Shown: positions 46,826-55,714, numbered from the stretch's first letter. The stretch is DNA of 61,773 nt from DASSTY01 sp035760645 (GCA_035760645.1 DASTSO010000035.1:1-61773), one strand, 5' to 3'. Made by a program: numbers and translations. Notes: generated from the letters alone by a model not told the origin.

Positions 46826-49276
46826 ATGCCGCAGACCCTGATTCTCGTCGAGTCCCCCAACAAGGCCCGCAAGCTCCAGGAGTACCTGGGGGCGGGCTAC
46901 CGCGTGCGGGCCTCGATGGGCCACATCTGCGACCTGCCCGAGAAGGACTACGGGGTGGACCTCGAGACCTTCGAGGAGCGCTACGAGCTGCGGCACGACA
47001 AGCTCGTGCGCGAGCTGCGGCCGTTGGTGGCGCAGGCCGAGCGCGTGCTGCTGGCCTCCGACCCCGACCGCGAGGGCGAGGCGATCGCCTGGCACCTGGC
47101 GCGCGAGCTCCGGCTCCCGCTCACGGCGCCGCAGCGGATCGAGTTCCGCGAGATCACCCGGGGCGCGGTGGCGAAGGCGGTCGCCGCTCCCCGCCCCATC
47201 GACCTCGCCCGGGTGGACGCCCAGCGCAGCCGGCGGGTGATCGACCGCATCGTCGGCTGGGACGTCTCGCAGGAGCTCTGCTGGCCCGCCGGCGCCCGCT
47301 CCGCCGGCCGGGTCCAGACCCCCGCGCTCCACATCCTCTGCGTCCGCGAGCGCGAGATCCTCGCCTTCGAGGCCCAGGTCTACTGGACGGTCGGGGTGAC
47401 GTACGCGGAAGGGTTTCAGGCGGTGGTGCCTGGCGAGGCGGGACGACGGGACGGCGGGACGGCGGGAGGGGACGCGGAGGAGCACGGAGCCGATACGGCC
47501 GAGGAATCGTCTCCCGCCGTCCCGCCGTCCCGCCGTCCCGCCCGTTTCGCCACCCGCGAGGAGGCCGAGGCCATCGTCGAGGCCGCCCGCCCCCACCCCC
47601 ACGTCGTCCAGGACGTCGCGCGCCGGCGGACGCCGAAGCGGCCGGAGCCGCCCTACACGACCTCGACGATGCAGCAGGACGCGAGCCGCAAGCTGCGGCT
47701 CTCGGCCAAGCAGGCCGCCGACCTCGCGCAGCAGCTCTTCGAGGCGGGCTACATCACCTACCACCGCACCGACTCGACCCGCGTCGCGGACGACGCCGTC
47801 GCGATGGCGCGCGAGCACATCGGGCGGGAGCACCCGGCGGCGCTCCCCGCCACCCCGCCCGCGCAGCGAGTGAAGGCCGGCGCCCAGGACGCGCACGAGG
47901 CGATCCGCCCGACCCGGCTCGCCGGCGACGACGCTCCCCCGCCCGCGGCCGCGCGGCTCTACGCCATGATCAAGGCGCGCTTCCTCGCCTCGCAATCCAA
48001 GCCGGCGCTCATCGAGCGCACCAGCGTGGCGATCCAGGCGGGGCCGGTGCCGTTCGCGGCCGAGGGGGCGGTGCTCGTCGAGGAGGGCTACCTCGTCTAC
48101 TGGCGCCCGTGGGCGCGGCAGGAGGACACGTTGCTCCCGGCGCTCGCCGTGGGTCAGACGCTCGGCGTCGAGACGTACGCGGTCGAGGAGAAGAAGACCA
48201 CGCCGCCGCCGCGCTACGACACCGGCGCGCTCATCAAGAAGCTCGAAAGCTCGGGGATCGGCCGGCCCAGCACCTTCGCCTCGATCATCGAGACGCTGCT
48301 CCGGCGCGAGTACGTGCAGGAGATCGCCGCGGGGCGCGGGAAGAAGGTACTGCAGCCCACCGCCTTCGGCCTCCAGGTGGACGCGCTCCTCGCCGACGCG
48401 ATGCCGCCGCTCGTGAGCGAGGAGTACACGGCCGCGATGGAGGCCGAGCTCGACCGGCTCGAGGCGGGCGACGGGGCGGGCCGCCGCGCCTTCCTCGAGA
48501 GCTGGTACCGGGAGTTCCGCGCGGCGCTCGCCGCCTCGCTCCCGCGCGCCGCGGCCTATCGCGCGGAGCACGGGCTCCGGGCCTCGCGCCGCCCGTCGGG
48601 CGGCAACGCGGAAGAGACGAAGATCGTCTGCGATCGCTGCGGCGAGGCGAACTACCGGAAGATCCAGCGGAAGAAGGCCAAGGGGAGCTTCCTCGCCTGC
48701 CCCGCCTGCCGCATGACGCGCAACGTGCGCGCCGCGGTGAAGCCCGGCGCCTGCCCCCGGTGCGGCTCCGCCCTCATCGAGCGCAAGGGGAAGAAGAAGG
48801 GATCGAAGCCCTTCTTCGGCTGCGTGCGCTGGGGCGCGGAGGAGCGGGCGTGTGATTACGTCGAGTGGGCGGGAGGGCGGGACGGCGGAACGGCGGCAGG
48901 GTCGCCCCGTGGACCGGACGATTCCCCTGCCTCTCAGCCCACTCCCGCCGTCCCGCCCTCCCGCCGTGAGGAGACCGACAAGACCTGCCCCAAGTGCGGC
49001 GCCGCAAAGCTCGTCGTGCTGCACCCGGGCGAGGGCGCGAGCGGGGCGGCGGCCGCGCCGTTTTACGCCTGCGACGACCGCGGGTGCAGGTTCACGCTCC
49101 CGGTCGGCGCGCGGCGGCGCCGGGAGCCGTGCCCGCAATGCGGCGGGATCGTCCTCGAGCGCCGCCGCCGGGACGGCGGCGCCTTCTGGGCCTGCGCCAG
49201 GTATCCGGCGTGCAAGTACTCGGCGGACCTGGCGAAGGCATTTCCCCCGGCCGCCCCCGGCGCGGCCGGCCCCTGA
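46826..49276 (+). CDS. topA: DNA topoisomerase I with two repeat-derived in-frame inserts
   Basis: The 816-residue enzyme has the TOPRIM domain (TLILVESPNKARKLQEYL; DPDREGEAIAWHL), catalytic Tyr312 in GYITYHRTDSTR, and DAHEAIRPT. Four C-terminal zinc ribbons follow (CDRC...CPAC, CPRC, CPKC, CPQC). It relaxes negatively supercoiled DNA. Two stretches are foreign-looking: residues about 204-240 and about 681-713. Both begin with GRRDGG/GGRDGG and end AVPPSRR, and both are encoded by inverted repeats of the GGGACGGC type. The frame stays open, so the gene is probably functional. The stop codon lies inside another inverted repeat. Confidence 0.95.
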   Translation: MPQTLILVESPNKARKLQEYLGAGYRVRASMGHICDLPEKDYGVDLETFEERYELRHDKLVRELRPLVAQAERVLLASDPDREGEAIAWHLARELRLPLTAPQRIEFREITRGAVAKAVAAPRPIDLARVDAQRSRRVIDRIVGWDVSQELCWPAGARSAGRVQTPALHILCVREREILAFEAQVYWTVGVTYAEGFQAVVPGEAGRRDGGTAGGDAEEHGADTAEESSPAVPPSRRPARFATREEAEAIVEAARPHPHVVQDVARRRTPKRPEPPYTTSTMQQDASRKLRLSAKQAADLAQQLFEAGYITYHRTDSTRVADDAVAMAREHIGREHPAALPATPPAQRVKAGAQDAHEAIRPTRLAGDDAPPPAAARLYAMIKARFLASQSKPALIERTSVAIQAGPVPFAAEGAVLVEEGYLVYWRPWARQEDTLLPALAVGQTLGVETYAVEEKKTTPPPRYDTGALIKKLESSGIGRPSTFASIIETLLRREYVQEIAAGRGKKVLQPTAFGLQVDALLADAMPPLVSEEYTAAMEAELDRLEAGDGAGRRAFLESWYREFRAALAASLPRAAAYRAEHGLRASRRPSGGNAEETKIVCDRCGEANYRKIQRKKAKGSFLACPACRMTRNVRAAVKPGACPRCGSALIERKGKKKGSKPFFGCVRWGAEERACDYVEWAGGRDGGTAAGSPRGPDDSPASQPTPAVPPSRREETDKTCPKCGAAKLVVLHPGEGASGAAAAPFYACDDRGCRFTLPVGARRRREPCPQCGGIVLERRRRDGGAFWACARYPACKYSADLAKAFPPAAPGAAGP
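47437..47544. repeat. In-frame inverted-repeat element 1 in topA
   Basis: The left arm (47437-47470) carries two exact GGGACGGC copies plus degenerate ones. The right arm (47511-47544) carries three GCCGTCCC units. About 40 bp without clear structure lie between. It encodes topoisomerase residues about 204-240. Confidence 0.85.
48867..48966. repeat. In-frame inverted-repeat element 2 in topA
   Basis: The left arm (48867-48901) reads GGCGGGAGGGCGGGACGGCGG and onward; the right arm (48942-48966) reads CTCCCGCCGTCCCGCCCTCC. The 40-bp interior encodes a Pro/Asp/Ser-rich linker between the second and third zinc ribbons. Confidence 0.85.
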
Positions 49277-49400
49277 AGGGGCCACTCGGCCTGCGAGCCC
49301 TGAAGGGCTCTCGGCGGGCACGGAACTCCGTGCCTGGAATCGGGGCTCCGCGCCACCGAAGGGCCCTTCAGGGGCCTCAGGCCGAGTGGCGGCTTCAGCC
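49267..49400. repeat. Inverted-repeat element between topA and acs, palindrome-rich arms
   Basis: GCCACTCGGCCT (49281-49292) and its complement (49379-49390) frame nested palindromes: CCCCTGAAGGGG, GCCCTGAAGGGC, a hairpin GCACGGAACTCCGTGC and GGGCCCTTCAGGGGCC. The topA stop codon TGA lies inside the first palindrome. The arms differ from the G-rich families but the layout is alike. Confidence 0.7.
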
Positions 49401-49527
49401 GCCCACGCAGGGCTCCCGCCCGTGCGCATTCCCCCCGCCCGCCGTACCTTGCAGATGTAGGCACGCGCGGCGCCGCCGCCGCCCCGACCGACCCGTCAGG
49501 CCTCGAACCCTCAGCCCTCCCTCGGCC

Positions 49528-51543
49528 ATGACCGCATCTTCCGAGCGCACCCAGGCCGCCCCGGCCGCCGCCGATCCGTCCCACCAGTCGCACGAGATCG
49601 CGACCCTGCTCGACGAGCAGCGCCGTTTCCCGCCGCCGCCGGCCTTCGCCGCGCAGGCCAACGCCGGGCCCGAGCTCTACGAGCGCGCCGCGCGCGACCG
49701 GCTCGCCTTCTGGGCCGACGAGGCCCGCACTCTCGACTGGATCACGCCCTTCAGCACGGTGCTGGAGTGGGACCGGCCCCACGCGCGCTGGTTCGGCGAC
49801 GGCACGCTCAACGTCGCCGCCAACTGCCTCGACCGCCACGTCGCCACCGCCCGGCGCAACAAGGCGGCGATCATCTGGGAGGGCGAGCCGGGCGACCGGC
49901 GGGTGATGACCTACTGGGAGCTCGCGCGCGAGGTGGGCCGCTGCGCCAATGCCCTCAAGCGCCTCGGCGTGCAGAAGGGCGACCGCGTCGCCATCTACCT
50001 GCCGATGATCCCCGAGGCGGCGATCGCCATGCTCGCCTGCGCGCGGATCGGCGCGGTGCATTCGGTCGTCTTCGGCGGCTTCAGCGCCGAGTCGCTGCGC
50101 GACCGCATCAACGACGCCGAGGCGAAGCTGCTGATCACCGCCGACGGCGGCTACCGGCGCGGCGCGGTCGTGCCGCTCAAGCGCTACGCCGACCAGGCGC
50201 TCGCCGAGTGCCCCACGATCGAGAACGTGCTCGTCGTCATGCGCCGGCCCGGCAGCCAGGGCGACGAGGCGTTCGCCGAGATGACCGAGGGCCGCGACCA
50301 CTGGTGGCACCGCGCCCTCGACCGCGAGAGCCCGCAGTGCGCGCCCGAGGCGATGAACGCCGAGGACCTGCTCTTCATCCTCTACACCTCGGGCACGACC
50401 GGGAAGCCGAAGGGGATCGTCCACACCACGGGCGGCTATCTCACGCAGGTCGCCGCGACGACGAAGTACGTCTTCGATCTCAAGGAGGACGACGTCTTCT
50501 GGTGCACCGCCGACATCGGCTGGGTCACCGGCCACAGCTACGTCGTCTACGGCCCGCTCGCCAACGGCGCCACGGTCCTGATGTACGAGGGCGCCCCCGA
50601 CTGGCCCGAGCGCGACCGCTTCTGGAAGATCTGCGCGCGCTGGGGCGTGACGGTCTTCTACACCGCGCCGACGGCGATCCGCGCCTTCATGAAGTGGGGC
50701 CCCGAGCACCCCGCGAAGCACGACCTCTCGCAGCTCCGCCTCCTGGGCTCGGTCGGCGAGCCGATCAACCCCGAGGCGTGGATCTGGTACAACGAGCACA
50801 TCGGCCACGGCCGCTGCCCCATCGTGGACACCTGGTGGCAGACCGAGACCGGCGGGATCATGATCACCCCGCTCCCCGGGGTCACCACCACCAAGCCCGG
50901 CTCGGCGACGACGCCCTTCCCCGGCATCTCGGCCGAGCTCGTGGATGCGCAGGGCCACCGGGTCGCGGCGCCGGGCGGCGGCTTCCTCACCCTCACCGAG
51001 CCGTGGCCCGGGATGCTCCGCACCGTCTACGGCGACGACGAGCGCTACCGGCAGACCTACTGGAGCCGCTTCCCCGGGCGCTACTACGCCGGCGACGGCG
51101 CCAAGCTCGACGCCGACGGCTACTGGTGGATCATCGGCCGGGTGGACGACGTGCTGAACGTCGCGGGCCACCGCATCGGGACGATGGAGGTGGAGAGCGC
51201 ACTGGTGGATCACCCGAGCGTCGCGGAGGCGGCCGTGGTGGGCCGCGCCCACGAGCTCAAGGGCCAGGCGCTCGCCGCCTTCGTCACGCTGAAGGAGGGC
51301 AACCACCCGAGCCCGGCGCTGCGCGACGAGCTCAAGGACCACGTGGCGCAGAAGATCGGCGCCATCGCCCGCCCCGACGACATCCTCTTCGCCGCCGACC
51401 TGCCCAAGACCCGCAGCGGCAAGATCATGCGCCGCCTCCTCAAGGACATCGCCGAGGGCCGCGCCCTGGGCGACACGACCACGCTCGCCGACCCCAACGT
51501 GGTGGCGCGGCTGAAGGAGATGTACGAGGGGCAGGAGAGCTGA
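49528..51543 (+). CDS. acs: Acetyl-CoA synthetase
   Basis: The 671-residue enzyme belongs to the AMP-forming adenylate family. Visible motifs are LFILYTSGTTGKPKGIVHTT (P-loop), DTWWQTETGG (adenine/acetate site), YAGDGAKLDADGYWWIIGR (hinge) and PKTRSGKIMRR with Lys632, the residue acetylated for control in Acs. It activates acetate to acetyl-CoA. The N-terminal 25 residues (SSERTQAAPAAADPSHQSHE) are low-complexity. The ATG at 49528 has no strong ribosome site but the alignment to the family is natural there. A repeat with a hairpin follows the stop immediately. Confidence 0.95.
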   Translation: MTASSERTQAAPAAADPSHQSHEIATLLDEQRRFPPPPAFAAQANAGPELYERAARDRLAFWADEARTLDWITPFSTVLEWDRPHARWFGDGTLNVAANCLDRHVATARRNKAAIIWEGEPGDRRVMTYWELAREVGRCANALKRLGVQKGDRVAIYLPMIPEAAIAMLACARIGAVHSVVFGGFSAESLRDRINDAEAKLLITADGGYRRGAVVPLKRYADQALAECPTIENVLVVMRRPGSQGDEAFAEMTEGRDHWWHRALDRESPQCAPEAMNAEDLLFILYTSGTTGKPKGIVHTTGGYLTQVAATTKYVFDLKEDDVFWCTADIGWVTGHSYVVYGPLANGATVLMYEGAPDWPERDRFWKICARWGVTVFYTAPTAIRAFMKWGPEHPAKHDLSQLRLLGSVGEPINPEAWIWYNEHIGHGRCPIVDTWWQTETGGIMITPLPGVTTTKPGSATTPFPGISAELVDAQGHRVAAPGGGFLTLTEPWPGMLRTVYGDDERYRQTYWSRFPGRYYAGDGAKLDADGYWWIIGRVDDVLNVAGHRIGTMEVESALVDHPSVAEAAVVGRAHELKGQALAAFVTLKEGNHPSPALRDELKDHVAQKIGAIARPDDILFAADLPKTRSGKIMRRLLKDIAEGRALGDTTTLADPNVVARLKEMYEGQES

Positions 51544-51672
51544 GGGCAGGGGCTAGGGACTAGGGGTTAGGGGCTAGGGGGTCCCGATGTAGAGCGGCCC
51601 TCCGATCGTTGGAATCGGAGGGCCGCATCTCGTTGGAGTCCCTAGCCCCTGCCCCCTAGTCCCTAGCCCCTA
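51544..51672. repeat. Inverted-repeat element, (GGGGCTA)n arms, acs/kup gap
   Basis: The left arm (51547-51580) reads GGGGCTA, GGGACTA, GGGGTTA, GGGGCTA. The right arm (51637-51672) is its complement. The core GGTCCCGATGT (51580-51590) is identical to that at 5037-5047 although the arms differ. The left arm starts right after the acs stop and the right arm contains the kup TAG stop. Confidence 0.85.
51594..51626. terminator. Central stem-loop between acs and kup
   Basis: A 13-bp perfect stem GCGGCCCTCCGAT with a 7-nt loop lies between convergent genes, inside the repeat element. Confidence 0.7.
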
Positions 51673-53637
51673 GAACTGGATTTGCGCCCCCAGCTCCACC
51701 ACCCGGTTGGCCGGGAGGTTGAAGAACGACGCGGCGCTGCGGGCGTTGCGGCTCATGACGATGAAGAGCCGCTTGCGCCAGCGCGCCAGCCGCGAGTCGC
51801 CGGAGGGGATGAGCGTCTCGCGGCCGAGGAAGAAGGAGGTCTCCATCGCCTTGGTGGGGATGGGGCCGCCGCGCACGCCGGCCATGCCGGCCGCCCGGAG
51901 CAGCGCGGGCACGTCGGGCGTCTCCATGAAGCCCGAGTGCGCCTTCACCTGGTAGAACCCCTCGCCCAGCTCGCGGCACTCGATCCGGTCGGCCGCGGGA
52001 ACCTGCGGGATCTCCTCCGTCATGATCGAGAGCAGGATCACCCGCTCGTGCAGCACCTTGTTGTGCTTGAGGTGGTGCAGCAGCACCGGCGGCGCGCCGG
52101 TGGGATCGGAGGTGAGAAAGACCGCCGTGCCCGGCACGCGGGGCGGCTTGCGCTTGCGGATGTCGCCCAGGAAGAGGTCGAGCGGGAGCGTGTTGGCGTG
52201 GTTGATCCGCTGCACGATCTCGCGGCCGCGCTTCCAGGTGGTCATCATCGTGAACACCGCGAGCGCCACGACGATCGGGAACCACCCGCCCTCCTCGATC
52301 TTGACCACGTTCGCGAGGAAGAAGGCGAGATCCACCGTGAGGAAGAGCCCGGTGAGCAGGTTCGCGCGCCACCAGCTCCACTGCCACCGCTCGCGCGCGA
52401 CGCGGTGGAAGAGGAGCGTGGTGATCATCATCGTCCCGGTGACCGCGATGCCGTAGGCCGCGGCGAGGTTCCCCGCGCTCTTGAAGCCCAGGACCAGCGC
52501 CACGCACGCCACGCCCAGCGCCTGGTTCACCTCGGGGATGTAGATCTGCCCCATCTCGGTGCTCGAGGTGTGCACGATCGTCACCCGCGGGCTGTAGCCC
52601 AGCTGCACCGCCTGGCGCGTGAGCGAGAAGGCGCCGGAGATGAGCGCCTGGCTCGCCACGATCGCCGCCAGCGTGGCGATGACGATGACCGGATAGAGCG
52701 CCCACGCCGGGACCAGGGCGTAGAACGGGTTCTGCGCCGCCTCGGGGTGGACCAGCAGGTTGGCCGACTGGCCGAAGTAGTTGAGCACCAGCGCCGGCAG
52801 GGCCACGACGAACCACGCCGCGCGGATCGGCCGCTTGCCGAAGTGGCCCATGTCGGCGTAGAGCGCCTCGCCGCCGGTGACGACGAGCACCACGCCGCCC
52901 AGCACCAGGAAGCCCTGGACCCCGTCGCGCACGAAGAAGTTGAAGGCGTGATACGGGTTCGCCGCGGCGAGCACCGCCGGGTGCATCAGAATGCCGCGGA
53001 TGCCCAGAAGCGCGATGGTGATGAACCAGAGCACCATGATCGGCCCGAACACCCGCCCCACGCCGGCGGTGCCCCGCTTCTGGAAGCTGAAGAGCGCGAT
53101 CAGGATCGCCACGGCGACCCAGACGACGACGTGCTCGAGCGCGGGCGTCGCCACGCTGATCCCCTCGACCGCGCCCAGCACCGAGATGGCGGGCGTGATG
53201 ATCCCGTCGCCGTAGAGCAGCGCGGAGCCGAAGAGCCCGGCCATCAGCAGGAGCGAGCGGCCGCCCAGCGGCGTGGCCTTGGGCCGCACCAGCGCCATGA
53301 GCGCCAGGATGCCGCCCTCGCCGCGGTTGTCGGCCCGCATGACGAAGCCGATGTACTTGAACGAAACGACGAAGTTCAGCGTCCAGAAGACGAGCGAGAG
53401 GACGCCGAGGATGTTCTCCGGCGTCGGCGGCACGCTGTGGGTGCCGCCGAAGCATTCCTTGAGCGAGTAGAGCGGGCTGGTCCCGAGGTCGCCGTAGACG
53501 ACGCCCAGGGCGCTCAGGGAGAGGAGGGCGAGCGCCTTCCCCGTGGGCGTGCGGCTGCCCGGGCCGTGGCCGTCGTGGTCGGGTCGCGCGAACGGCCCCT
53601 CCTGGGCGACCTTGGCCGCATGGGCGACGTCGGACAT
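51670..53637 (-). CDS. kup: KUP-family potassium uptake protein
   Basis: The 655-residue protein has about 12 membrane helices and a C-terminal cytoplasmic domain. The first helix bears GVVYGDLGTSPLYSLKECF, the KUP/HAK/KT signature, and FVMRADNRGEGGILALMALV is a second conserved block. The C-terminus ends NLPANRVVELGAQIQF, as in bacterial Kup. It imports potassium with protons. Its TAG stop is contributed by the adjoining repeat arm. The start lies only one base from the end of the VKOR gene upstream. Confidence 0.94.
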   Translation of the reverse strand: MSDVAHAAKVAQEGPFARPDHDGHGPGSRTPTGKALALLSLSALGVVYGDLGTSPLYSLKECFGGTHSVPPTPENILGVLSLVFWTLNFVVSFKYIGFVMRADNRGEGGILALMALVRPKATPLGGRSLLLMAGLFGSALLYGDGIITPAISVLGAVEGISVATPALEHVVVWVAVAILIALFSFQKRGTAGVGRVFGPIMVLWFITIALLGIRGILMHPAVLAAANPYHAFNFFVRDGVQGFLVLGGVVLVVTGGEALYADMGHFGKRPIRAAWFVVALPALVLNYFGQSANLLVHPEAAQNPFYALVPAWALYPVIVIATLAAIVASQALISGAFSLTRQAVQLGYSPRVTIVHTSSTEMGQIYIPEVNQALGVACVALVLGFKSAGNLAAAYGIAVTGTMMITTLLFHRVARERWQWSWWRANLLTGLFLTVDLAFFLANVVKIEEGGWFPIVVALAVFTMMTTWKRGREIVQRINHANTLPLDLFLGDIRKRKPPRVPGTAVFLTSDPTGAPPVLLHHLKHNKVLHERVILLSIMTEEIPQVPAADRIECRELGEGFYQVKAHSGFMETPDVPALLRAAGMAGVRGGPIPTKAMETSFFLGRETLIPSGDSRLARWRKRLFIVMSRNARSAASFFNLPANRVVELGAQIQF

Positions 53638-53638
53638 G

Positions 53639-54079
53639 TCAGGCCTGCTGGCGTTCGGGGCGCCGGAAGCGGCGGAGATCGAGCAGGGCGAGCACGAGGA
53701 GCCCGACCACGATCACCGCCGACGCCACGCACCAGCGGCAGATGGCGTGGATGACGAAGAGCTCGAGATAGGTCAGGTAGACGGCGAAGAGCACCGAGGC
53801 GCCGGCCAGCAGCGCGAGCAGCGCCGCCGGCTCCCGGCGGTCGGCCCACGCCGGCTGCAGCCCGACCAGACACACCGCCAGCATCACCACGTAGCCCACG
53901 ATCCCGATGAGCGCGACGTCCACGCCGAGGAAGGCGCTGTAGCGGCTCAGCTGCACCGTCTCGCACCCGCCGGTGCCGCAGGCGATGGTGCCGATCTTCC
54001 CCAGCTTGAAGAGCCAGAGATAGGTCGCCACGAAGATGCCGGCGAGGCTCAGCACCGCCGCGCCCATGCGGTGGATCAT
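53639..54079 (-). CDS. Vitamin K epoxide reductase (VKOR)-family protein
   Basis: The 146-residue protein has four membrane helices, the active-site pair C114-R-W-C117 near the end of the fourth helix (FVIHAICRWCVAS), and loop cysteines C34 and C39 (ACGTGGC). Bacterial VKORs reoxidise DsbA-like proteins using quinones, replacing DsbB. The start overlaps the DsbA-like gene stop by four bases (ATGA), the expected partnership. The longer open frame upstream is a shadow of dsbA. The kup gene follows after one base, so all may be co-transcribed. Confidence 0.93.
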   Translation of the reverse strand: MIHRMGAAVLSLAGIFVATYLWLFKLGKIGTIACGTGGCETVQLSRYSAFLGVDVALIGIVGYVVMLAVCLVGLQPAWADRREPAALLALLAGASVLFAVYLTYLELFVIHAICRWCVASAVIVVGLLVLALLDLRRFRRPERQQA

Positions 54080-54786
54080 CGGGTCGCGGCGCTCACCGGC
54101 GCGAGGGAGTCGACGATCTTCCGCAGCTCGTCCGACGAGAGCACGCCCGGGTAGAGCCGGCCCTGGATGAGGAAGGTCGGCGTCGAGTTGACGCCCATCT
54201 CCTCGGCCTCCTTGCGGCTCGCCTCGATGCGCCCGGCGTACTTGGCCGACTGCATGCACTCGTCGTACTTCGCCATGTCGAGCCCCACCGCCTCGGCATA
54301 GCCGCGGACGAGCGGCGCCGGGTTGCTCGGCGGCCGCTCGCCGCCCCACTCCGGCTGTGCCTCGTAGAGCCTGTGGTGCAGCGCCCAGTACTTGGCGTCG
54401 CCCTGGTCGGCGGCGCAGGCGGCGGCGTGGGTGGCCACCATCGTGTTCCGGTGGATGCTGATGAGCGGGAAGTCCCGGTAGCGCCAGCGCAGCCGGCCCG
54501 TCTCGATCAGCTGCTGGCGCACGTCGGGAAACTGCACCATCTCGAACGACTGGCACGCCGGGCACTGGTAGTCGGCGTACTCCACGACCTCGACCGGCGC
54601 CGTCGGCGAGCCGAGGACGTAGCCGCGGAAGCCCGCGGTATCGGCCACCGTGATCGCGGCGTTCACCGGGATGCTCACGCGGCTCTTCTTCTGGCTCATC
54701 TGCCAGCCGAGCACGCCGATGCCCACGATCGCGGCGCCGGCCAGCACGCCGTAGAAGCGCTTCATGCCCGCGGGGGCTGCCGCCAT
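54076..54786 (-). CDS. DsbA-like periplasmic thiol oxidoreductase
   Basis: The 236-residue protein has an N-terminal membrane anchor (FYGVLAGAAIVGIGVLGW) and a DsbA/thioredoxin fold with active site C75-P-A-C78 (EYADYQCPACQSFE). It has the cis-proline TPTFLIQGR and the typical helical insertion (HAAACAADQGDAKYWALH). It introduces disulfides into exported proteins. It overlaps the upstream acidic protein by 25 bp and the VKOR by 4 bp. The anchor suggests a membrane-tethered form working with the VKOR. Confidence 0.93.
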   Translation of the reverse strand: MAAAPAGMKRFYGVLAGAAIVGIGVLGWQMSQKKSRVSIPVNAAITVADTAGFRGYVLGSPTAPVEVVEYADYQCPACQSFEMVQFPDVRQQLIETGRLRWRYRDFPLISIHRNTMVATHAAACAADQGDAKYWALHHRLYEAQPEWGGERPPSNPAPLVRGYAEAVGLDMAKYDECMQSAKYAGRIEASRKEAEEMGVNSTPTFLIQGRLYPGVLSSDELRKIVDSLAPVSAATR

Positions 54787-55076
54787 GGTTCCTCGTCCTC
54801 CGGGTCGTCGGGGGGAAAGAAGTCGTCCTGGCCCTGCCGCTTCGCCTCGTCCACGATCCGGCGGCTCTCGGCCACCTCGGGCGTGTCGTAGGTGGAGCGC
54901 ACTTCATAATGAAACAATTCGGTCCGCACGTCGCCCAACAGGCGCTGCAGCTCGGGGACGTGCCCGAGGAGCTGGCCGGCCGCGTCGAGCTCGCGGATCC
55001 GGGCGGCGAGCTCGCGCAGGAGCGTCTCGAGCCGCCGGGCCCGGTCGCGACCGTAGATCTCGTCGTGCTGCGACAT
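54762..55076 (-). CDS. Small acidic helical protein, function unknown
   Basis: The 104-residue protein has a helical N-terminal half (RARRLETLLRELAARIRELD) and an acidic C-terminal tail (DDFFPPDDPEDEEPW). No family is recognised. It overlaps the start of the DsbA-like gene by 25 bp, suggesting an operon. There is no membrane segment or signal, so it should be cytoplasmic. Coding is supported by the operon layout, a clean ATG and charged-helix character, but a spurious frame cannot be fully excluded. Confidence 0.65.
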   Translation of the reverse strand: MSQHDEIYGRDRARRLETLLRELAARIRELDAAGQLLGHVPELQRLLGDVRTELFHYEVRSTYDTPEVAESRRIVDEAKRQGQDDFFPPDDPEDEEPWRQPPRA

Positions 55077-55264
55077 GCGTGTCTTCTACCCGCCTCCAGC
55101 TACCTCGTTCCGGGGCCCGCCGGGCCCGAAAGCCCGGGAACCCGCGGCACGGGCCCCGGGTTCCTACGTCAGCTAGCGACAATTTAATGGGGGCGGCAAT
55201 CGGGTGCGGCACGACGGGTGGCCGGGCCCCGCGCCGGCCCCGGCGGAGTGTCGAGAGCCCCGGT

Positions 55265-55293
55265 TTGCACCCGATGGTGCAGCCGGTTACAAT
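55265..55293 (+). promoter_or_regulatory. Promoter candidate for the 90-residue protein gene
   Basis: TTGCAC (55265-55270), a 17-nt spacer and TACAAT (55288-55293) lie about 37 bp before the ATG. The -10 is close to consensus, the -35 is weaker. A minus-strand reading was not found here. Confidence 0.45.
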
Positions 55294-55330
55294 TCCGCCG
55301 GTTTCCCCCGACTCCAGTAAAGGACGGTGC

Positions 55331-55603
55331 ATGAGTAAGAAGACCCTCCGGCGTGCCCCCGCGGCCCCTTCCTCGTTCGATCAGGCCCGTGACGAGATGT
55401 TCAGCCACATTCTGCGCTGTGGCGTCATCGAGGCCCTCCCCGAGCATCAGAAGGACTGGTTCGACGACACGATGCAGTATCTCGCCGAGCGCTACACCGA
55501 TCTGGGCGAGCCGCAGCTCGCGCAGCTCCGGGTTCTGGGCGAGCGGTACTGCCAGCCGGTCCAGCGGACCACGGCTGACGTGGTCGCGTCGAGCAACGCC
55601 TGA
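55331..55603 (+). CDS. Small protein of unknown function (90 residues)
   Basis: The frame begins MSKKTLRRAPAAPSSFDQAR with AAAGGACG upstream as a ribosome site. The middle is helical and acidic (DDTMQYLAERYTDLGE), with two cysteines (HILRCGVIEAL and ERYCQPV). No family is recognised. It stands alone, divergent from the acidic protein/dsbA/VKOR unit and convergent with the erythromycin-esterase gene. The good ribosome site and promoter, plus less biased composition than shadows, support a real gene. Confidence 0.75.
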   Translation: MSKKTLRRAPAAPSSFDQARDEMFSHILRCGVIEALPEHQKDWFDDTMQYLAERYTDLGEPQLAQLRVLGERYCQPVQRTTADVVASSNA

Positions 55604-55714
55604 GATAGCCGTAGAGCCGCGCCCCCGTCGAGCTTCCCGCTCCCCGAGCCGCGCGCTCGCCGAAACGCCGCCCCGATCTCGCATCGGAGCGGCGTTTCCG
55701 TTTCCCGTCCACTC

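Noticed and set aside
46826..49276. topA as a pseudogene because of inserts
   Set aside because: Both inserts keep the frame and all catalytic and zinc residues are present.
51547..51580. Telomere-like GGGGTTA/GGGGCTA repeats
   Set aside because: They occur within the chromosome beside housekeeping genes and are paired with a complementary arm, so they are not chromosome ends.
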